Assembly: GCA_018367495.1 (NCBI GenBank)
Contig: JAGZGB010000010.1
Coordinates: 1-33,761 of the forward strand
Origin: Veillonella sp.
Lineage (GTDB): Bacteria; Bacillota_C; Negativicutes; Veillonellales; Veillonellaceae
Direction: 5' to 3'
DNA: 33,761 bases
Part shown: piece by piece, positions 9,535 through 18,627 of the stretch
How positions within the stretch are numbered: position 1 is the stretch's first letter
Layout: the number at the start of each line of letters is the position of its first letter
Notes under the pieces: model-generated
What the model saw: only the letters and a program-made list of their open reading frames with translations
Database searches by the model: none
Told to the model about the DNA's origin: nothing
Translations under genes and position numbers: made by a program

Positions 9535-11843
9535 TACACAAGTGCCTTTGCTAATACTTCATCCATTGTCTTAACTGGCGTAATAATGAGACCTTCTTTT
9601 ACAATATCAGGTAATTCTGCAATATCCTTTTCATTACCTTTAGGAATCAATACTTCTTTAATGCCATTAGACAAGGCTGCTAATAATTTTTCTTTTAAAC
9701 CGCCTATTGGTAATACACGGCCACGCAATGTAATTTCACCAGTCATAGCAATATCAGAACGAACCTTGCGGTTTGTTAAAATAGATACCATAGCCAATGT
9801 CATTGTAATACCTGCAGAAGGGCCATCTTTCGGTGTTGCACCTTCTGGCAAGTGAACGTGAATATCAAGTTTCTTATAGAAATCATCTTCGATTTTTAAT
9901 GCTTTTGCATTATGACGAATATAGCTCATTGCAGCTTGGCCAGACTCTTGCATAACCTTGCCTAGACTACCCGTTAATGCAAGTTTACCTGTGCCATTCA
10001 TCGTTGTTGCTTCACATGGCAATACTACGCCACCTACAGAAGTCCATGCTAAGCCATTTACATAGCCAATTTGAGGTTTCTTTTCACGCTCTTGGTCAAC
10101 AAAAATCGGTGCGCCCAAGAATTCGTGAAGATTTTTTGTCGTTACTTTCGGTGCATCGCCACCTTCTTCTACGACTTTGAAAGCAATTTTACGACAAATC
10201 TTAGCAATAGTTTTTTCTAAGGTGCGAACACCCGCTTCTCGCGTATATTCGGAAACTACCTTTTTCAATACTGCATCAGATAATTTAACCTTATAATCTT
10301 CAAGACCGTTTTTCTTGATTTGTTTAGGTACTAAATAACGCTTAGCAATCTCTAACTTCTCTTGTTCCATATAGCTAGATAATTCAATAATTTCCATGCG
10401 GTCTAATAACGGACCTGGAATATTGGAAGCTACGTTAGCAGTAGTAATCCAGAATACTTCAGAAAAGTCGAACGGCACTTCGATAAAGTGATCGCTAAAT
10501 GTGCTATTTTGTTCAGGGTCCAATACCTCTAACAATGCTGAAGATGGATCACCTTTATAGTCAGAAGCAAGCTTATCAATTTCATCTAAAAGGAATACAG
10601 GGTTCTTAGTTCCTACATTCTTAAGACCTTGAATCATACGGCCAGGCAATGCACCAATATAAGTTCGACGATGACCACGAATTTCAGCTTCATCACGAAC
10701 ACCACCTAAAGATGCACGAATAAACTTACGGTTCATGGCTTTGGCGATAGACGTAGCCAAGGATGTTTTACCAACACCTGGTGGGCCTACTAAGCAAAGA
10801 ATAGAACCGCTATTCTTACCAGTTAACTTGCGGACAGCTAAGAATTCAAGAATCCGTTTCTTAACCTTTTCAAGGCCATAATGATCTGCTTCAAGCATAG
10901 CATGAGCTTCCTTGATGTCCAAGCGGTCTTCAGTCAACTCATTCCAAGGTAATGCCAATACCCAATCTAGGTAATTGCGCAAAATAGTTGCTTCTGGCAT
11001 CAATTGAGGCATGCGACTATAACGAGAGATTTCTTTATCTATACGTTCATGTACGTCTTCGCTAAGGTTAAGAGCTTTTAATTTAACACGTAACTCTTCA
11101 GCTTCTTCCTCTGGATCACCCTTGTCACCCAATTCATCGTGGATAACTCTGATTTTTTCACGCAAGAAATATTCTTTTTGCGCTTTCTCCATGGATTGAC
11201 GCACTTGATTATTAATGGAGTTTTCCAAATCAGAAATTTGTAATTCCATATTCAAGATACCTACAATCATATTTAAACGACGAGCTACGGATAACTCTTC
11301 AAGTAACTCTTGGCGTTTAGTGTTATTAATAGGCAACAAAAACGCAACTTGGTCAGCTAATTCACATGGGTCACGTAATTCCATAACTCGTGTTACGCCT
11401 TCATCGGTAACAGATTTAGCCTCTTCAGCCCATTCGCCAAACTTAGATTGCACTAAACGACGATAGGCTTCTAACTCAACATCATCTTCAAATTCGGAGG
11501 CTACACGTTCATAGTCCCCTACATAGTACGGATCCATACTTGTTATATTCATTACGCGAATACGTGTAATGCCCTCTACAAGAACACGTACAATACCACC
11601 TGGTAAGCGTAACATTTGCTTAATTTTTACTAATGTACCCATTTGGGCTAAGTCATGAACAGTTGGCGAATCAACAGCATCATCCTTTTGGCTGACAACT
11701 GCTAAAATGCGATCCTCGTTCATTGCGGCTTCTACCGCTTTAATGGATTTGTCTCGACCGATATCGAGGTGAATCACGATATTCGGGTATACAACCATGC
11801 CTCTAAGGGGTACAGTTGGAATCCCAATTTCGAGTAAATTCAT
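9534..11843 (-). CDS. lon: ATP-dependent protease Lon (LonA type)
   Basis: Cytoplasmic AAA+ serine protease that removes damaged and regulatory proteins. It has 769 residues and standard LonA layout: N-terminal substrate domain (about 1-200), coiled-coil segment, AAA+ module with Walker A GPPGVGKT at 353-360 and DEIDK Walker B, then the protease domain. The catalytic dyad is Ser676 in DGPSAGIT and Lys719 in GGLKEK, with the same 43-residue spacing as in E. coli. The ATG has a TGGAGGA site. A hairpin terminator separates it from clpX, so lon may be expressed by read-through or from a start I could not identify. Confidence 0.98.
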   Translation of the reverse strand: MNLLEIGIPTVPLRGMVVYPNIVIHLDIGRDKSIKAVEAAMNEDRILAVVSQKDDAVDSPTVHDLAQMGTLVKIKQMLRLPGGIVRVLVEGITRIRVMNITSMDPYYVGDYERVASEFEDDVELEAYRRLVQSKFGEWAEEAKSVTDEGVTRVMELRDPCELADQVAFLLPINNTKRQELLEELSVARRLNMIVGILNMELQISDLENSINNQVRQSMEKAQKEYFLREKIRVIHDELGDKGDPEEEAEELRVKLKALNLSEDVHERIDKEISRYSRMPQLMPEATILRNYLDWVLALPWNELTEDRLDIKEAHAMLEADHYGLEKVKKRILEFLAVRKLTGKNSGSILCLVGPPGVGKTSLATSIAKAMNRKFIRASLGGVRDEAEIRGHRRTYIGALPGRMIQGLKNVGTKNPVFLLDEIDKLASDYKGDPSSALLEVLDPEQNSTFSDHFIEVPFDFSEVFWITTANVASNIPGPLLDRMEIIELSSYMEQEKLEIAKRYLVPKQIKKNGLEDYKVKLSDAVLKKVVSEYTREAGVRTLEKTIAKICRKIAFKVVEEGGDAPKVTTKNLHEFLGAPIFVDQEREKKPQIGYVNGLAWTSVGGVVLPCEATTMNGTGKLALTGSLGKVMQESGQAAMSYIRHNAKALKIEDDFYKKLDIHVHLPEGATPKDGPSAGITMTLAMVSILTNRKVRSDIAMTGEITLRGRVLPIGGLKEKLLAALSNGIKEVLIPKGNEKDIAELPDIVKEGLIITPVKTMDEVLAKALV

Positions 11844-11870
11844 ATTTCCTCCAGGTATTTATATTATGAA

Positions 11871-11904
11871 AAGAAACTCATTCCTACACAGAAATGAGTT
11901 TCTT
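11871..11904 (-). terminator. Hairpin terminator between clpX and lon
   Basis: Perfect 12-bp stem (11893-11904 with 11871-11882) and a 10-base loop. On the minus strand it is followed by a short T-rich tail (TTTTC counting the stem end), and on the plus strand by none. It begins five bases after the clpX stop. The weak tail suggests partial termination that lowers lon relative to clpX. Confidence 0.6.
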
Positions 11905-11908
11905 CGAA

Positions 11909-13162
11909 TTACGATTTCAACTGGATGTCTTGGTCTGCCTCATTTTTGAGTATAGGTTCACCTGTGCTCAACACGGATTCACGATTAACTATGCACTTAG
12001 TTACTTCCGGCATGGAAGGAACTTCAAACATAACGCGTTTCATCACCTTTTCAATGATAGCACGCAAACCACGAGCACCTGTTTTTCGCTGTAATGCTTC
12101 ATCAGCGATTTCTTCTAATGCATCTTCAGTGAAAGTTAATTCTACACCATCAAGGGATAGAATTTTTTCATATTGTTTTGTTAATGCATTTTTAGGCTTT
12201 GTCAAAATTTGGATCAATGCATCTCTATCCAATTGATCTAATGTTACCATTACTGGCAAACGACCAATGAACTCAGGGATTAAGCCAAACTTCAATAAAT
12301 CTTCAGGTACAACATCCTTCAAAATAGCCGATACATTACGTTCTTCTTTACGTTGCACATCTGCACCAAAACCAAGGGTTTTCTTAGCGGTACGCTTAGT
12401 AATAACCTTGTCCATACCATCAAATGCACCACCACAAATAAAGAGAATATTTGTAGTATCAATTTGAAGCATTTCTTGATTCGGATGCTTTCTACCACCT
12501 TGAGGCGGAACAGAAGCTACGGTACCTTCTAAGATTTTAAGTAATGCTTGTTGTACACCTTCACCAGACACATCACGTGTAATGGAAGGGTTCTCAGACT
12601 TACGAGCAATCTTATCAATTTCATCGATATAAATAATGCCACGTTCAGCCCGAGCTATATCATAATCTGCAGCTTGGATAATTTTGAGCAAGATATTTTC
12701 CACATCTTCCCCTACATAACCAGCCTCAGTTAAGCTTGTAGCATCTGCAATAGCAAATGGTACTTCTAGCATTTTCGCTAAGGTTTGAGCCAATAGTGTT
12801 TTACCACTACCAGTAGGACCAATGAATAAAACATTAGCCTTTTGTAATTCTACATCATCAACTACATTATCTGTTTGTAAACGTTTGTAGTGATTATATA
12901 CAGCCACAGCTAAAGAGATTTTAGCATCATCTTGACCAATAACATATTCGTCAAGATGAGCTTTAATTTCTCTCGGCGTTGGCAATTCTTTTAAGTTGAA
13001 GTCGTCCGTCTCTACGTCACCTAACTCATCAGCGATAATACGTTCACATACTTCAACGCATTCATCACAAATATATACATTAGGACCCGCTACTAATTTG
13101 CGGACTTCTTCGCTTGTGCGTCCACAAAAACTGCAGCGCATAGTGTCTTTATCTTTTGCCAA
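11909..13162 (-). CDS. clpX: ATP-dependent Clp protease ATP-binding subunit ClpX
   Basis: AAA+ unfoldase that feeds substrates to ClpP. Length is 417 residues. The N-terminal zinc domain has Cys10, Cys13, Cys32 and Cys35. Walker A GPTGSGKT is at 115-122, Walker B is IIYIDEIDK, the pore loop is GYVG, the RKH loop is present, and LGFGA corresponds to the ClpP-docking IGF loop. The start is TTG at 13162: a GGAGG site ends six bases upstream, and the first ATG (residue 8) would leave the zinc domain just intact but lacks a ribosome binding site. clpP ends only 12 bases upstream, so ClpX and ClpP are made together. Confidence 0.97.
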   Translation of the reverse strand: MAKDKDTMRCSFCGRTSEEVRKLVAGPNVYICDECVEVCERIIADELGDVETDDFNLKELPTPREIKAHLDEYVIGQDDAKISLAVAVYNHYKRLQTDNVVDDVELQKANVLFIGPTGSGKTLLAQTLAKMLEVPFAIADATSLTEAGYVGEDVENILLKIIQAADYDIARAERGIIYIDEIDKIARKSENPSITRDVSGEGVQQALLKILEGTVASVPPQGGRKHPNQEMLQIDTTNILFICGGAFDGMDKVITKRTAKKTLGFGADVQRKEERNVSAILKDVVPEDLLKFGLIPEFIGRLPVMVTLDQLDRDALIQILTKPKNALTKQYEKILSLDGVELTFTEDALEEIADEALQRKTGARGLRAIIEKVMKRVMFEVPSMPEVTKCIVNRESVLSTGEPILKNEADQDIQLKS

Positions 13163-13174
13163 TGGGCGCCTCCA

Positions 13175-13768
13175 TTACTTGCTTTCTACAGGTTCTCTTG
13201 TGAGCACCTCATCAATTAAGCCGTATTCAACGGCATCCTGAGCACTCATGAAGTTATCGCGATCTGTATCGCGCGCTACAACCTCAATATCTTGTCCACT
13301 GCGAGAAGCTAAGATACCATTTAATTCTTCACGCATACGAAGAATCTCACGGGCATGGATTTCAATTTCAGATGCTTGCCCTTGTACACCACCTAATGGT
13401 TGGTGAATCATAACGCGTGCATGAGGCAACGCATAGCGTTTTCCTTTAGTGCCTGCTGTTAAAAGCACGGCACCCATACTCGCTGCAGAGCCTACACAAA
13501 TGGTAGACACATCTGGTTTAATATATTGCATCGTATCATAAATAGCCATGCCGGCAGTTACAACACCACCGGGGCTATTAATGTACAAATGGATATCCTT
13601 ATCAGGATCCTCTGCTTCTAGGAATAGCATTTGCGCAATAACTGCATTTGCTACATTATCATCAATAGGTCCACCTAGGAAGATAATGCGGTCCTTTAAC
13701 AAGCGAGAGTAAATATCATAGGAACGCTCACCGCGTTCACTTTGTTCAACTACGATTGGTACATACAT
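13175..13768 (-). CDS. clpP: ATP-dependent Clp protease proteolytic subunit
   Basis: Barrel-forming serine protease partner of ClpX. It has 197 residues. The catalytic triad is visible as Ser97 (GSAASMG), His122 ([10 protein letters not shown]) and Asp171 (DRDNF). The N-terminus [24 protein letters not shown] is the usual processed form with a very short propeptide. AAGGTGA precedes the ATG. It lies between tig and clpX, the conserved order for the chaperone-protease module. Confidence 0.98.
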   Translation of the reverse strand: MYVPIVVEQSERGERSYDIYSRLLKDRIIFLGGPIDDNVANAVIAQMLFLEAEDPDKDIHLYINSPGGVVTAGMAIYDTMQYIKPDVSTICVGSAASMGAVLLTAGTKGKRYALPHARVMIHQPLGGVQGQASEIEIHAREILRMREELNGILASRSGQDIEVVARDTDRDNFMSAQDAVEYGLIDEVLTREPVESK

Positions 13769-13804
13769 ATATTCACCTTTTCATGTACCTAGTTGAGCAA
13801 ACTA

Positions 13805-15109
13805 TTATTTAGCCGCTTCAGCGCCTTTTGCATTATCAATAATGAATCGAGCTGCTTTTTTGCGAGCTACAGAGCCTGCCAACATAGCTACACGACCTTC
13901 TTTTGCAATAATATCCCAAACTTCTTTAGGATCTGCCCCAAAGTTTTGGGCCATAATGAAGATTTCACGGTTCATATCATCTGGAGTTACTTCGATACCT
14001 TCAGCAGTTGCGATAGCGTCCAATACTAAATCAGCGCGTACGTTTTCAGCTGCGGAATCTTTGTATTCAGAGCGTAAATCTTCAATAGTTTTGTTGGAGA
14101 ATTTCAAGTAATCATCAAGTTTCAAGCCGCGGCCTTCCATGTTCATAGCCAATTCTTGAATCATTTGTTCTACACGATCTTCGATCATTACTTCTGGGAT
14201 TTCTACAGTTGCATTTTTAACAGCTGTTTGAATCAAGTCAGCATTGTAAGTATCGATTGCGCGACGGGAAGCTTCTTCCTCCATTTTAGCGCGAAGATCT
14301 TTTTTCAATTCTTCAATAGTTTCGTAAGAGCTTGCTTCTTTAGCGAACTCATCGTTCAATTCAGGCAACTCTTTACGTTTAATGTCATGGATGTGAGTTT
14401 TGAATTCGGCTTCTTTACCAGCAAGTTCTGCTACGAAGTAATCTTCAGGGAATGTTACTTTTACAGTTACATCATCACCAGCTTTAGCACCGATCAATTG
14501 ATCTTCGAAGCCAGGAATGAAGCTACCAGAACCGATTTGTAATGGGTAAGATTTACCTTCACCACCATCGAATGGTTTGCCATCAACGGAACCAGCAAAG
14601 TCAATCACTGCGAAGTCGTCTTTTTGAATTGTAGCGCCTTCTTCTGCAACAACCATTTTTGCTTGTTGTTCACGGATGTTATTTAATTGTTCTTCGATTT
14701 GTTCATCAGTTACTGTAGCATCTTGTTTTTCTGCTTCTAAGCCTTTGTAATCGCCAAGTTTAACTTCAGGGCGTTTAGTTACAGTAGCTTTGAAAATCAA
14801 ATCTTTACCTTCTTCGAATTGTTCGCGTTCGATTTCTGGTTCAGATACTGGAACGATATCGTTTTCACGAAGAGCCGCACTGTAGTTTTGGCTAGCCAAT
14901 ACTTCAAATGCTTCTTCCAAGATAGCGTCTTTGCCGAAGTTCATTTCCAAGATACGGCGAGGCGCATGACCTTTACGGAAGCCAGGAATGTTTACTTGAC
15001 CTGCAATACGTTTTACAGCTTGTTTAATGCCTTTATCTACTTCAGCTGCAGGTACTTCAATAGTTAACGTTACTACGTGTTGATCAACAGGATTTATAGT
15101 TGCTTTCAT
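13805..15109 (-). CDS. tig: Trigger factor
   Basis: Ribosome-associated folding chaperone with peptidyl-prolyl isomerase activity. It has 434 residues in the standard three domains: an N-terminal ribosome-binding domain with the signature GFRKGHAPRRI (about 45-55), an FKBP-like middle domain (about 155-240, with DFAGSVDGKPFDGG and GFEDQLIGAKAGD), and a helical C-terminal chaperone domain. An alanine/lysine-rich tail ends the protein. A GAGGAGGA site lies nine bases before the ATG. It is the first gene of the housekeeping block, after a strong terminator. Confidence 0.97.
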   Translation of the reverse strand: MKATINPVDQHVVTLTIEVPAAEVDKGIKQAVKRIAGQVNIPGFRKGHAPRRILEMNFGKDAILEEAFEVLASQNYSAALRENDIVPVSEPEIEREQFEEGKDLIFKATVTKRPEVKLGDYKGLEAEKQDATVTDEQIEEQLNNIREQQAKMVVAEEGATIQKDDFAVIDFAGSVDGKPFDGGEGKSYPLQIGSGSFIPGFEDQLIGAKAGDDVTVKVTFPEDYFVAELAGKEAEFKTHIHDIKRKELPELNDEFAKEASSYETIEELKKDLRAKMEEEASRRAIDTYNADLIQTAVKNATVEIPEVMIEDRVEQMIQELAMNMEGRGLKLDDYLKFSNKTIEDLRSEYKDSAAENVRADLVLDAIATAEGIEVTPDDMNREIFIMAQNFGADPKEVWDIIAKEGRVAMLAGSVARKKAARFIIDNAKGAEAAK

Positions 15110-15170
15110 TTAAAATATGTCCTCCTCGAAGGGCAATACGCCCAAATTTCTGTAGTATATTATGCACTCC

Positions 15171-15199
15171 TAATAATAACATAAATGCAAAGTCAATGC
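15171..15199 (-). promoter_or_regulatory. Possible tig promoter
   Basis: On the minus strand TTGCAT, a 17-base spacer and TATTAT (five of six) lie about 60-90 bases upstream of the tig ATG, downstream of the terminator of the CBS gene. The -35 match is only moderate. Confidence 0.35.
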
Positions 15200-15220
15200 A
15201 ATTCTTCTCTATTTATACTA

Positions 15221-15248
15221 AAAGACCACCCCAAAACGGGTGGTCTTT
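15221..15248. terminator. Strong hairpin terminator between the CBS gene and tig
   Basis: Perfect 11-bp stem AAAGACCACCC / GGGTGGTCTTT with a six-base loop. It is positioned 24 bases after the CBS-gene stop. Both strands carry A/T-rich flanks, so it could work in both directions, but all neighbouring genes need only minus-strand termination. Confidence 0.8.
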
Positions 15249-15272
15249 CTATGTTTTACATAATTATGCAAA

Positions 15273-15728
15273 TTAGTTATCTTTAGCAATCAATTTGATA
15301 ATATCACGACGAGATAAGATACCAATTAAACGATAATCTTTATCTACAACAGGAACATTCTTTAAGTGTTGATCAAGCATAACAGAAACAATTTCTTCTA
15401 CATCTTTATCCGGTGTAGTAGTAATAACCTCATCAGTCATCAACTCATGAACATGAGATGCTAACAATTTTTTAAATTGAGCATTATATTCGCCAATGCC
15501 ATTATAATAAATACTAGCACCCAATACATTTACATAGTGAGGTACATGAGGGCGAACTTTTTTATAAAGTAAATCGCCTTCAGAAATGATGCCTAATAAT
15601 TTATTGTTGTCATCCACTACGGAAACAGCTGTTAAATTATATTTTACCAATAGGTCAGCCACATCAGAAATCGGTGCATCCTTGCCAACAGTAACAGGGT
15701 ATTTATTCATTACTTCTTGAATTTTCAT
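15273..15728 (-). CDS. Two-CBS-domain protein
   Basis: A 151-residue protein made only of two CBS domains: about residues 1-60 (MKIQEVMNKYPVTVGKDAPISDVA, then AVSVVDDNNKLLGIISEGDLL) and about 90-150 (HVHELMTDEVITT, then VPVVDKDYRLIGILSRRDIIKLI). CBS pairs usually bind adenine nucleotides and report energy state, or bind other adenosyl ligands. No fused enzyme or channel domain shows what it controls. AGGAGG precedes the ATG. It stands alone between rlmH and the terminator, with a TATAAT-like box in the 105-base upstream gap that may drive it. Confidence 0.88.
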   Translation of the reverse strand: MKIQEVMNKYPVTVGKDAPISDVADLLVKYNLTAVSVVDDNNKLLGIISEGDLLYKKVRPHVPHYVNVLGASIYYNGIGEYNAQFKKLLASHVHELMTDEVITTTPDKDVEEIVSVMLDQHLKNVPVVDKDYRLIGILSRRDIIKLIAKDN

Positions 15729-15833
15729 AGTGAATTCCTCCTTACAAATACATCTTGCTTTATTATACTATTCGACATAATATAATAAAACTCCTTTTTT
15801 ATAGGACTATCATATAAATAATTTATAAGTCTA

Positions 15834-16313
15834 TTACCAATGATATGGTTCATTACGATTAATTTTAGACGCTCTATAAATTTGCTCTACTAACAACAAA
15901 CGTACCATTTGATGCGTAAAGGTCATTGGGCTAAAGGATAATTTATAATTTACAGACCTACGTAGTTCATCACTTACGCCAAAAGCACCGCCAACGATGA
16001 ACGTCATATCGCTAACGCCATCCACCTCTAATTTTGCCACGGTCTTTGCCAAGTCTTCCGAGGACATCATTTTACCGTACACATCTAGTAACACTGTATA
16101 AGCATTCTTAGGAACATTTTTTAATAATCGTTCCCCCTCTTCTATAACGACTTGTTTACGATCTGCATCACTTGGTTTATCTCCAATTTTACTTTCATTT
16201 AGTTCAGTAATGGTGATCCCGCCATATGGTCGCATACGCTTCACAAATTCCGCTACCCCATCACGTAAGTAAGCATCTTTTAGTTTGCCAATACAAATTA
16301 CATAAAATCTCAT
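15834..16313 (-). CDS. rlmH: 23S rRNA (pseudouridine1915-N3)-methyltransferase RlmH
   Basis: SPOUT-class methyltransferase of 159 residues that methylates pseudouridine 1915 in helix 69 of 23S rRNA. Diagnostic segments are the start MRFYVICIGKLKDAYLRDG, the knotted SAM-binding FIVGGAFGVSDELR and the C-terminal HQMVRLLLVEQIYRASKI ending in NEPYHW. Length is exactly that of the family. It starts three bases after the upstream metallo-hydrolase stop, the common walJ/yycJ-rlmH arrangement in Firmicutes. Confidence 0.96.
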   Translation of the reverse strand: MRFYVICIGKLKDAYLRDGVAEFVKRMRPYGGITITELNESKIGDKPSDADRKQVVIEEGERLLKNVPKNAYTVLLDVYGKMMSSEDLAKTVAKLEVDGVSDMTFIVGGAFGVSDELRRSVNYKLSFSPMTFTHQMVRLLLVEQIYRASKINRNEPYHW

Positions 16314-16316
16314 ACT

Positions 16317-17123
16317 CTACCTCTTTATTGATTGCATAGACACAATTTCATTAGGCTGACCATGTTGTAATTTCATTTCCGGCCCAATACGTACGCCACC
16401 ATCTACGAGCATTTTTCCAATTGTTTGAGTAACAAGGACGGCATTATTATTATTTTCAGAGCGATGAGCTAAAATAACTTGCATAAAGTCAGGCCGCTTC
16501 ATCATAAGCAAGGCTTGAGCTGCCATTTCATTACTTAAATGGCCTTCATCACTGGCCACGCGTTGCTTTAGGAACGGTTGATACGGTCCAAATCGTAGCA
16601 TATGAGGATCATAATTCGCCTCTAATACTAATAATGTAGACTCATCAATACGTCCTAAAATATCATCTGAAATCACACCTGTATCGGTTACAACCGTGGC
16701 TTTATCTGCTCCAGCAAAGACGTTAATACCGATTGGGTCCGCCGCATCATGACTGACACTGAAAGGCTCAATAATAAGATTACCTAAGGTTAAACTGCCT
16801 TTTGTTAATTCAACCAATTGGTTCTTAGGTACAATGAGCTTATCTTGAATTTCACGCCACGTCCCTTGTTTCGTATATACAGGGATATCAAAACGTTTCA
16901 ACAATTGTTGTAATCCTGCAATATGATCACTATGCTCATGACTGATAAATATGCCCTCTACCTGTGCCATATCAATATGTAATTCTTTTAATCCATTGAC
17001 GATGCGTCGGCAGCTAATGCCTACATCGTGCAATATGACGGAGTTCCCTTTTTTTATTACTGTACAATTGCCCTTGCTACCACTGGCAATGACATGGACC
17101 TCCAACGGCGAGGATTCACTCAT
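16317..17123 (-). CDS. WalJ/YycJ-type metallo-beta-lactamase-fold hydrolase
   Basis: Cytoplasmic metallo-hydrolase of 268 residues. The dinuclear metal motif HEHSDH is at residues 62-67, after IASGSKGNC at the N-terminus. Later histidines and aspartates include SHDAADPIG, VVTDTGVI and ILAHRSENNN. The family is the YycJ/WalJ group linked in Firmicutes to cell-wall/division coordination and suggested to be a nuclease; the substrate is unsettled. The frame can be extended to a TTG at 17126, but GGAG is better spaced (about seven bases) for the ATG at 17123. It is followed almost immediately by rlmH. Confidence 0.88.
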   Translation of the reverse strand: MSESSPLEVHVIASGSKGNCTVIKKGNSVILHDVGISCRRIVNGLKELHIDMAQVEGIFISHEHSDHIAGLQQLLKRFDIPVYTKQGTWREIQDKLIVPKNQLVELTKGSLTLGNLIIEPFSVSHDAADPIGINVFAGADKATVVTDTGVISDDILGRIDESTLLVLEANYDPHMLRFGPYQPFLKQRVASDEGHLSNEMAAQALLMMKRPDFMQVILAHRSENNNNAVLVTQTIGKMLVDGGVRIGPEMKLQHGQPNEIVSMQSIKR

Positions 17124-17229
17124 CAAAACACTCCATATACTTAATCAAAATTTTTTATGGATTTCTGTGAAAGTCAGTACCTTAGTTATTCGATTTAACT
17201 ATTGTATTAAGTTATGTAATCGTAAACTA

Positions 17230-18420
17230 TCATAACTTGCTTTCAGATAAGTCAGTCAAACGTTCTACAAAGTATGCCATATTAGACTCAATATCCGGAC
17301 CTCTACGGAACATATCGCCTCCAACAAGGAACATTGTATTATTGCCGTATAACTGAACAAGTTCATTTAATCGTGCATCTGTTACACCGCCACCAGGTGC
17401 CGGACACGCAGCCTTCATCAAGGCCATCGGTTGTTTAATATAGTTGGATATCCGCTTACATTGATTTTCTGTGAAAGTAAATCGTCCACCATAGGATACA
17501 AAGATTGGCATATCAGCCCCAAAGATACGAGGCAATAAGCCTAATTGTAGATAATCAGCTATACCAGATGTGCCGGGACTTACAAAACCACCTGAATAAG
17601 CGGGATGGTGAATAATAGGCAATCGCAATTTTTCATCAGTAGCTAGTTTATGAAGCCACCCAAAACCAACAAGTCCTGAGGCCACCATAAGAGCTGTTGC
17701 GCCAGATTCCTTAGCAAAATAAGCCCGCTCTATGACATCAGTACCATCACCAGACACATTAGCTGCATATAAGGTATGTGTGCCGTGTTTATCATTCATT
17801 TCACGCACTATAGCAGCACATCGCTTTACCCGATCTTTAAATTGAGAGAACGACTGATTAGAGATACCGTGGTCATCCTTAATGACATCTGCCCCACCAC
17901 GTGTATAAGCACCACACATACGAGCTAGCTCTTCATTAGGTGTCCCCATAGGTTTAATAACGGCTTGAATCATAGGACGCGTAGGCGTATCCACTAATCG
18001 ACGCAACCCAGGCAAACCAAAACGCGGTCCTTTAAACACATCATAAAGGGTTGAACAAAGTTCAATATCAACTACCCAAATATGGGGTTGTAAAGACGAA
18101 TTTCCAAAAACAACATTTAAAAATTGCGTTGCTTCTAAGGCAGTTGTATCTACAAGATATGAAATACGAGCCACATAATAACGAGATATATCGATTACAG
18201 CATTTGGCATGACACCAACATTAACATATGCAGAATCTTGTTCCATCGGTTCAAGAGATTCTAATCGACCAGTAATGGTTCCTTTAATATATGGATCTGT
18301 AACAAACTCATAAGGAAACTCTATGGTTTGTTCTACTTGAACAGCCCATACAATGGCTTTCGCCTCTTCATATGAACTTGCTTCTATTCGATACGTAACT
18401 ATAAATCGCTCGTCTTTCAT
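17230..18420 (-). CDS. RuBisCO-like protein (form IV RuBisCO large-chain family)
   Basis: A 396-residue protein with the two-part RuBisCO large-subunit layout: N-terminal alpha/beta domain (about 1-125) and TIM barrel (about 145-390). Recognisable landmarks are Glu30 (N-terminal active-site Glu), LNVVFGN with Asn102, Lys156 in VIKPMG, the carbamylation lysine Lys181 in GGADVIKDDHG, Asp183, His271/His272, and the phosphate-binding glycines 343-345 and 367-368. Compared with true RuBisCO, the third metal ligand Glu is His184, the second Lys of KPK is Met158, and the loop-6 Lys is missing (GGRFTF at 311-316). It is therefore not a CO2-fixing enzyme. Known form IV members act as enolases, isomerases or decarboxylases on sugar-phosphate or thio-sugar substrates. 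No methionine-salvage genes are nearby, so MtnW is unsupported. Start at the ATG with AAAGGAG seven bases upstream, not the longer frame to 18462. A terminator precedes it, so it probably has its own promoter. Confidence 0.88.
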   Translation of the reverse strand: MKDERFIVTYRIEASSYEEAKAIVWAVQVEQTIEFPYEFVTDPYIKGTITGRLESLEPMEQDSAYVNVGVMPNAVIDISRYYVARISYLVDTTALEATQFLNVVFGNSSLQPHIWVVDIELCSTLYDVFKGPRFGLPGLRRLVDTPTRPMIQAVIKPMGTPNEELARMCGAYTRGGADVIKDDHGISNQSFSQFKDRVKRCAAIVREMNDKHGTHTLYAANVSGDGTDVIERAYFAKESGATALMVASGLVGFGWLHKLATDEKLRLPIIHHPAYSGGFVSPGTSGIADYLQLGLLPRIFGADMPIFVSYGGRFTFTENQCKRISNYIKQPMALMKAACPAPGGGVTDARLNELVQLYGNNTMFLVGGDMFRRGPDIESNMAYFVERLTDLSESKL

Positions 18421-18447
18421 AATGCGTCTCCTTTGCAATAACATTAT

Positions 18448-18476
18448 ATAATTATATACCAAAGTAATACTTCATT
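18448..18476 (-). promoter_or_regulatory. Possible promoter for the RuBisCO-like gene
   Basis: Between the permease terminator and this gene's ribosome binding site the minus strand carries two overlapping TATAAT boxes, in a TATAATTATATAAT stretch. The -35 at 17 bases is poor (TGGAAT), so only the -10 region is convincing. The gene needs a start here because a good terminator lies directly upstream. Confidence 0.3.
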
Positions 18477-18482
18477 CCATAC

Positions 18483-18516
18483 AAAAAAGGCCTCACTCTA
18501 AAACTAGAGTGAGACC
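18483..18516 (-). terminator. Intrinsic terminator after the purine permease
   Basis: Twelve-bp stem (18505-18516 with 18489-18500) and four-base loop, followed on the minus strand by TTTTTT (18483-18488). The single non-Watson-Crick position is G-U on the minus strand and C-A on the plus strand, so it is built for minus-strand RNA. It lies about 110 bases past the permease stop. Confidence 0.85.
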
Positions 18517-18627
18517 ATTTTGAAAGAGCGAAAACATGTATATAGATTTTTTACCCATATAAACAAGGTTTCTACCGTGAAAGACAATACATGTAATCGT
18601 ATGAGAATTAATTAATTTAACTATATC

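Noticed and set aside
17230..18420. True CO2-fixing RuBisCO, or MtnW of methionine salvage
   Set aside because: The loop-6 lysine and other catalytic residues are missing, which rules out RuBisCO; no mtn genes are in the window and the KDDE motif is altered, so MtnW is unsupported.
18421..18462. Longer start for the RuBisCO-like gene
   Set aside because: The extension contains the AAAGGAG site of the ATG at 18420 and has a low-quality sequence with no site of its own.
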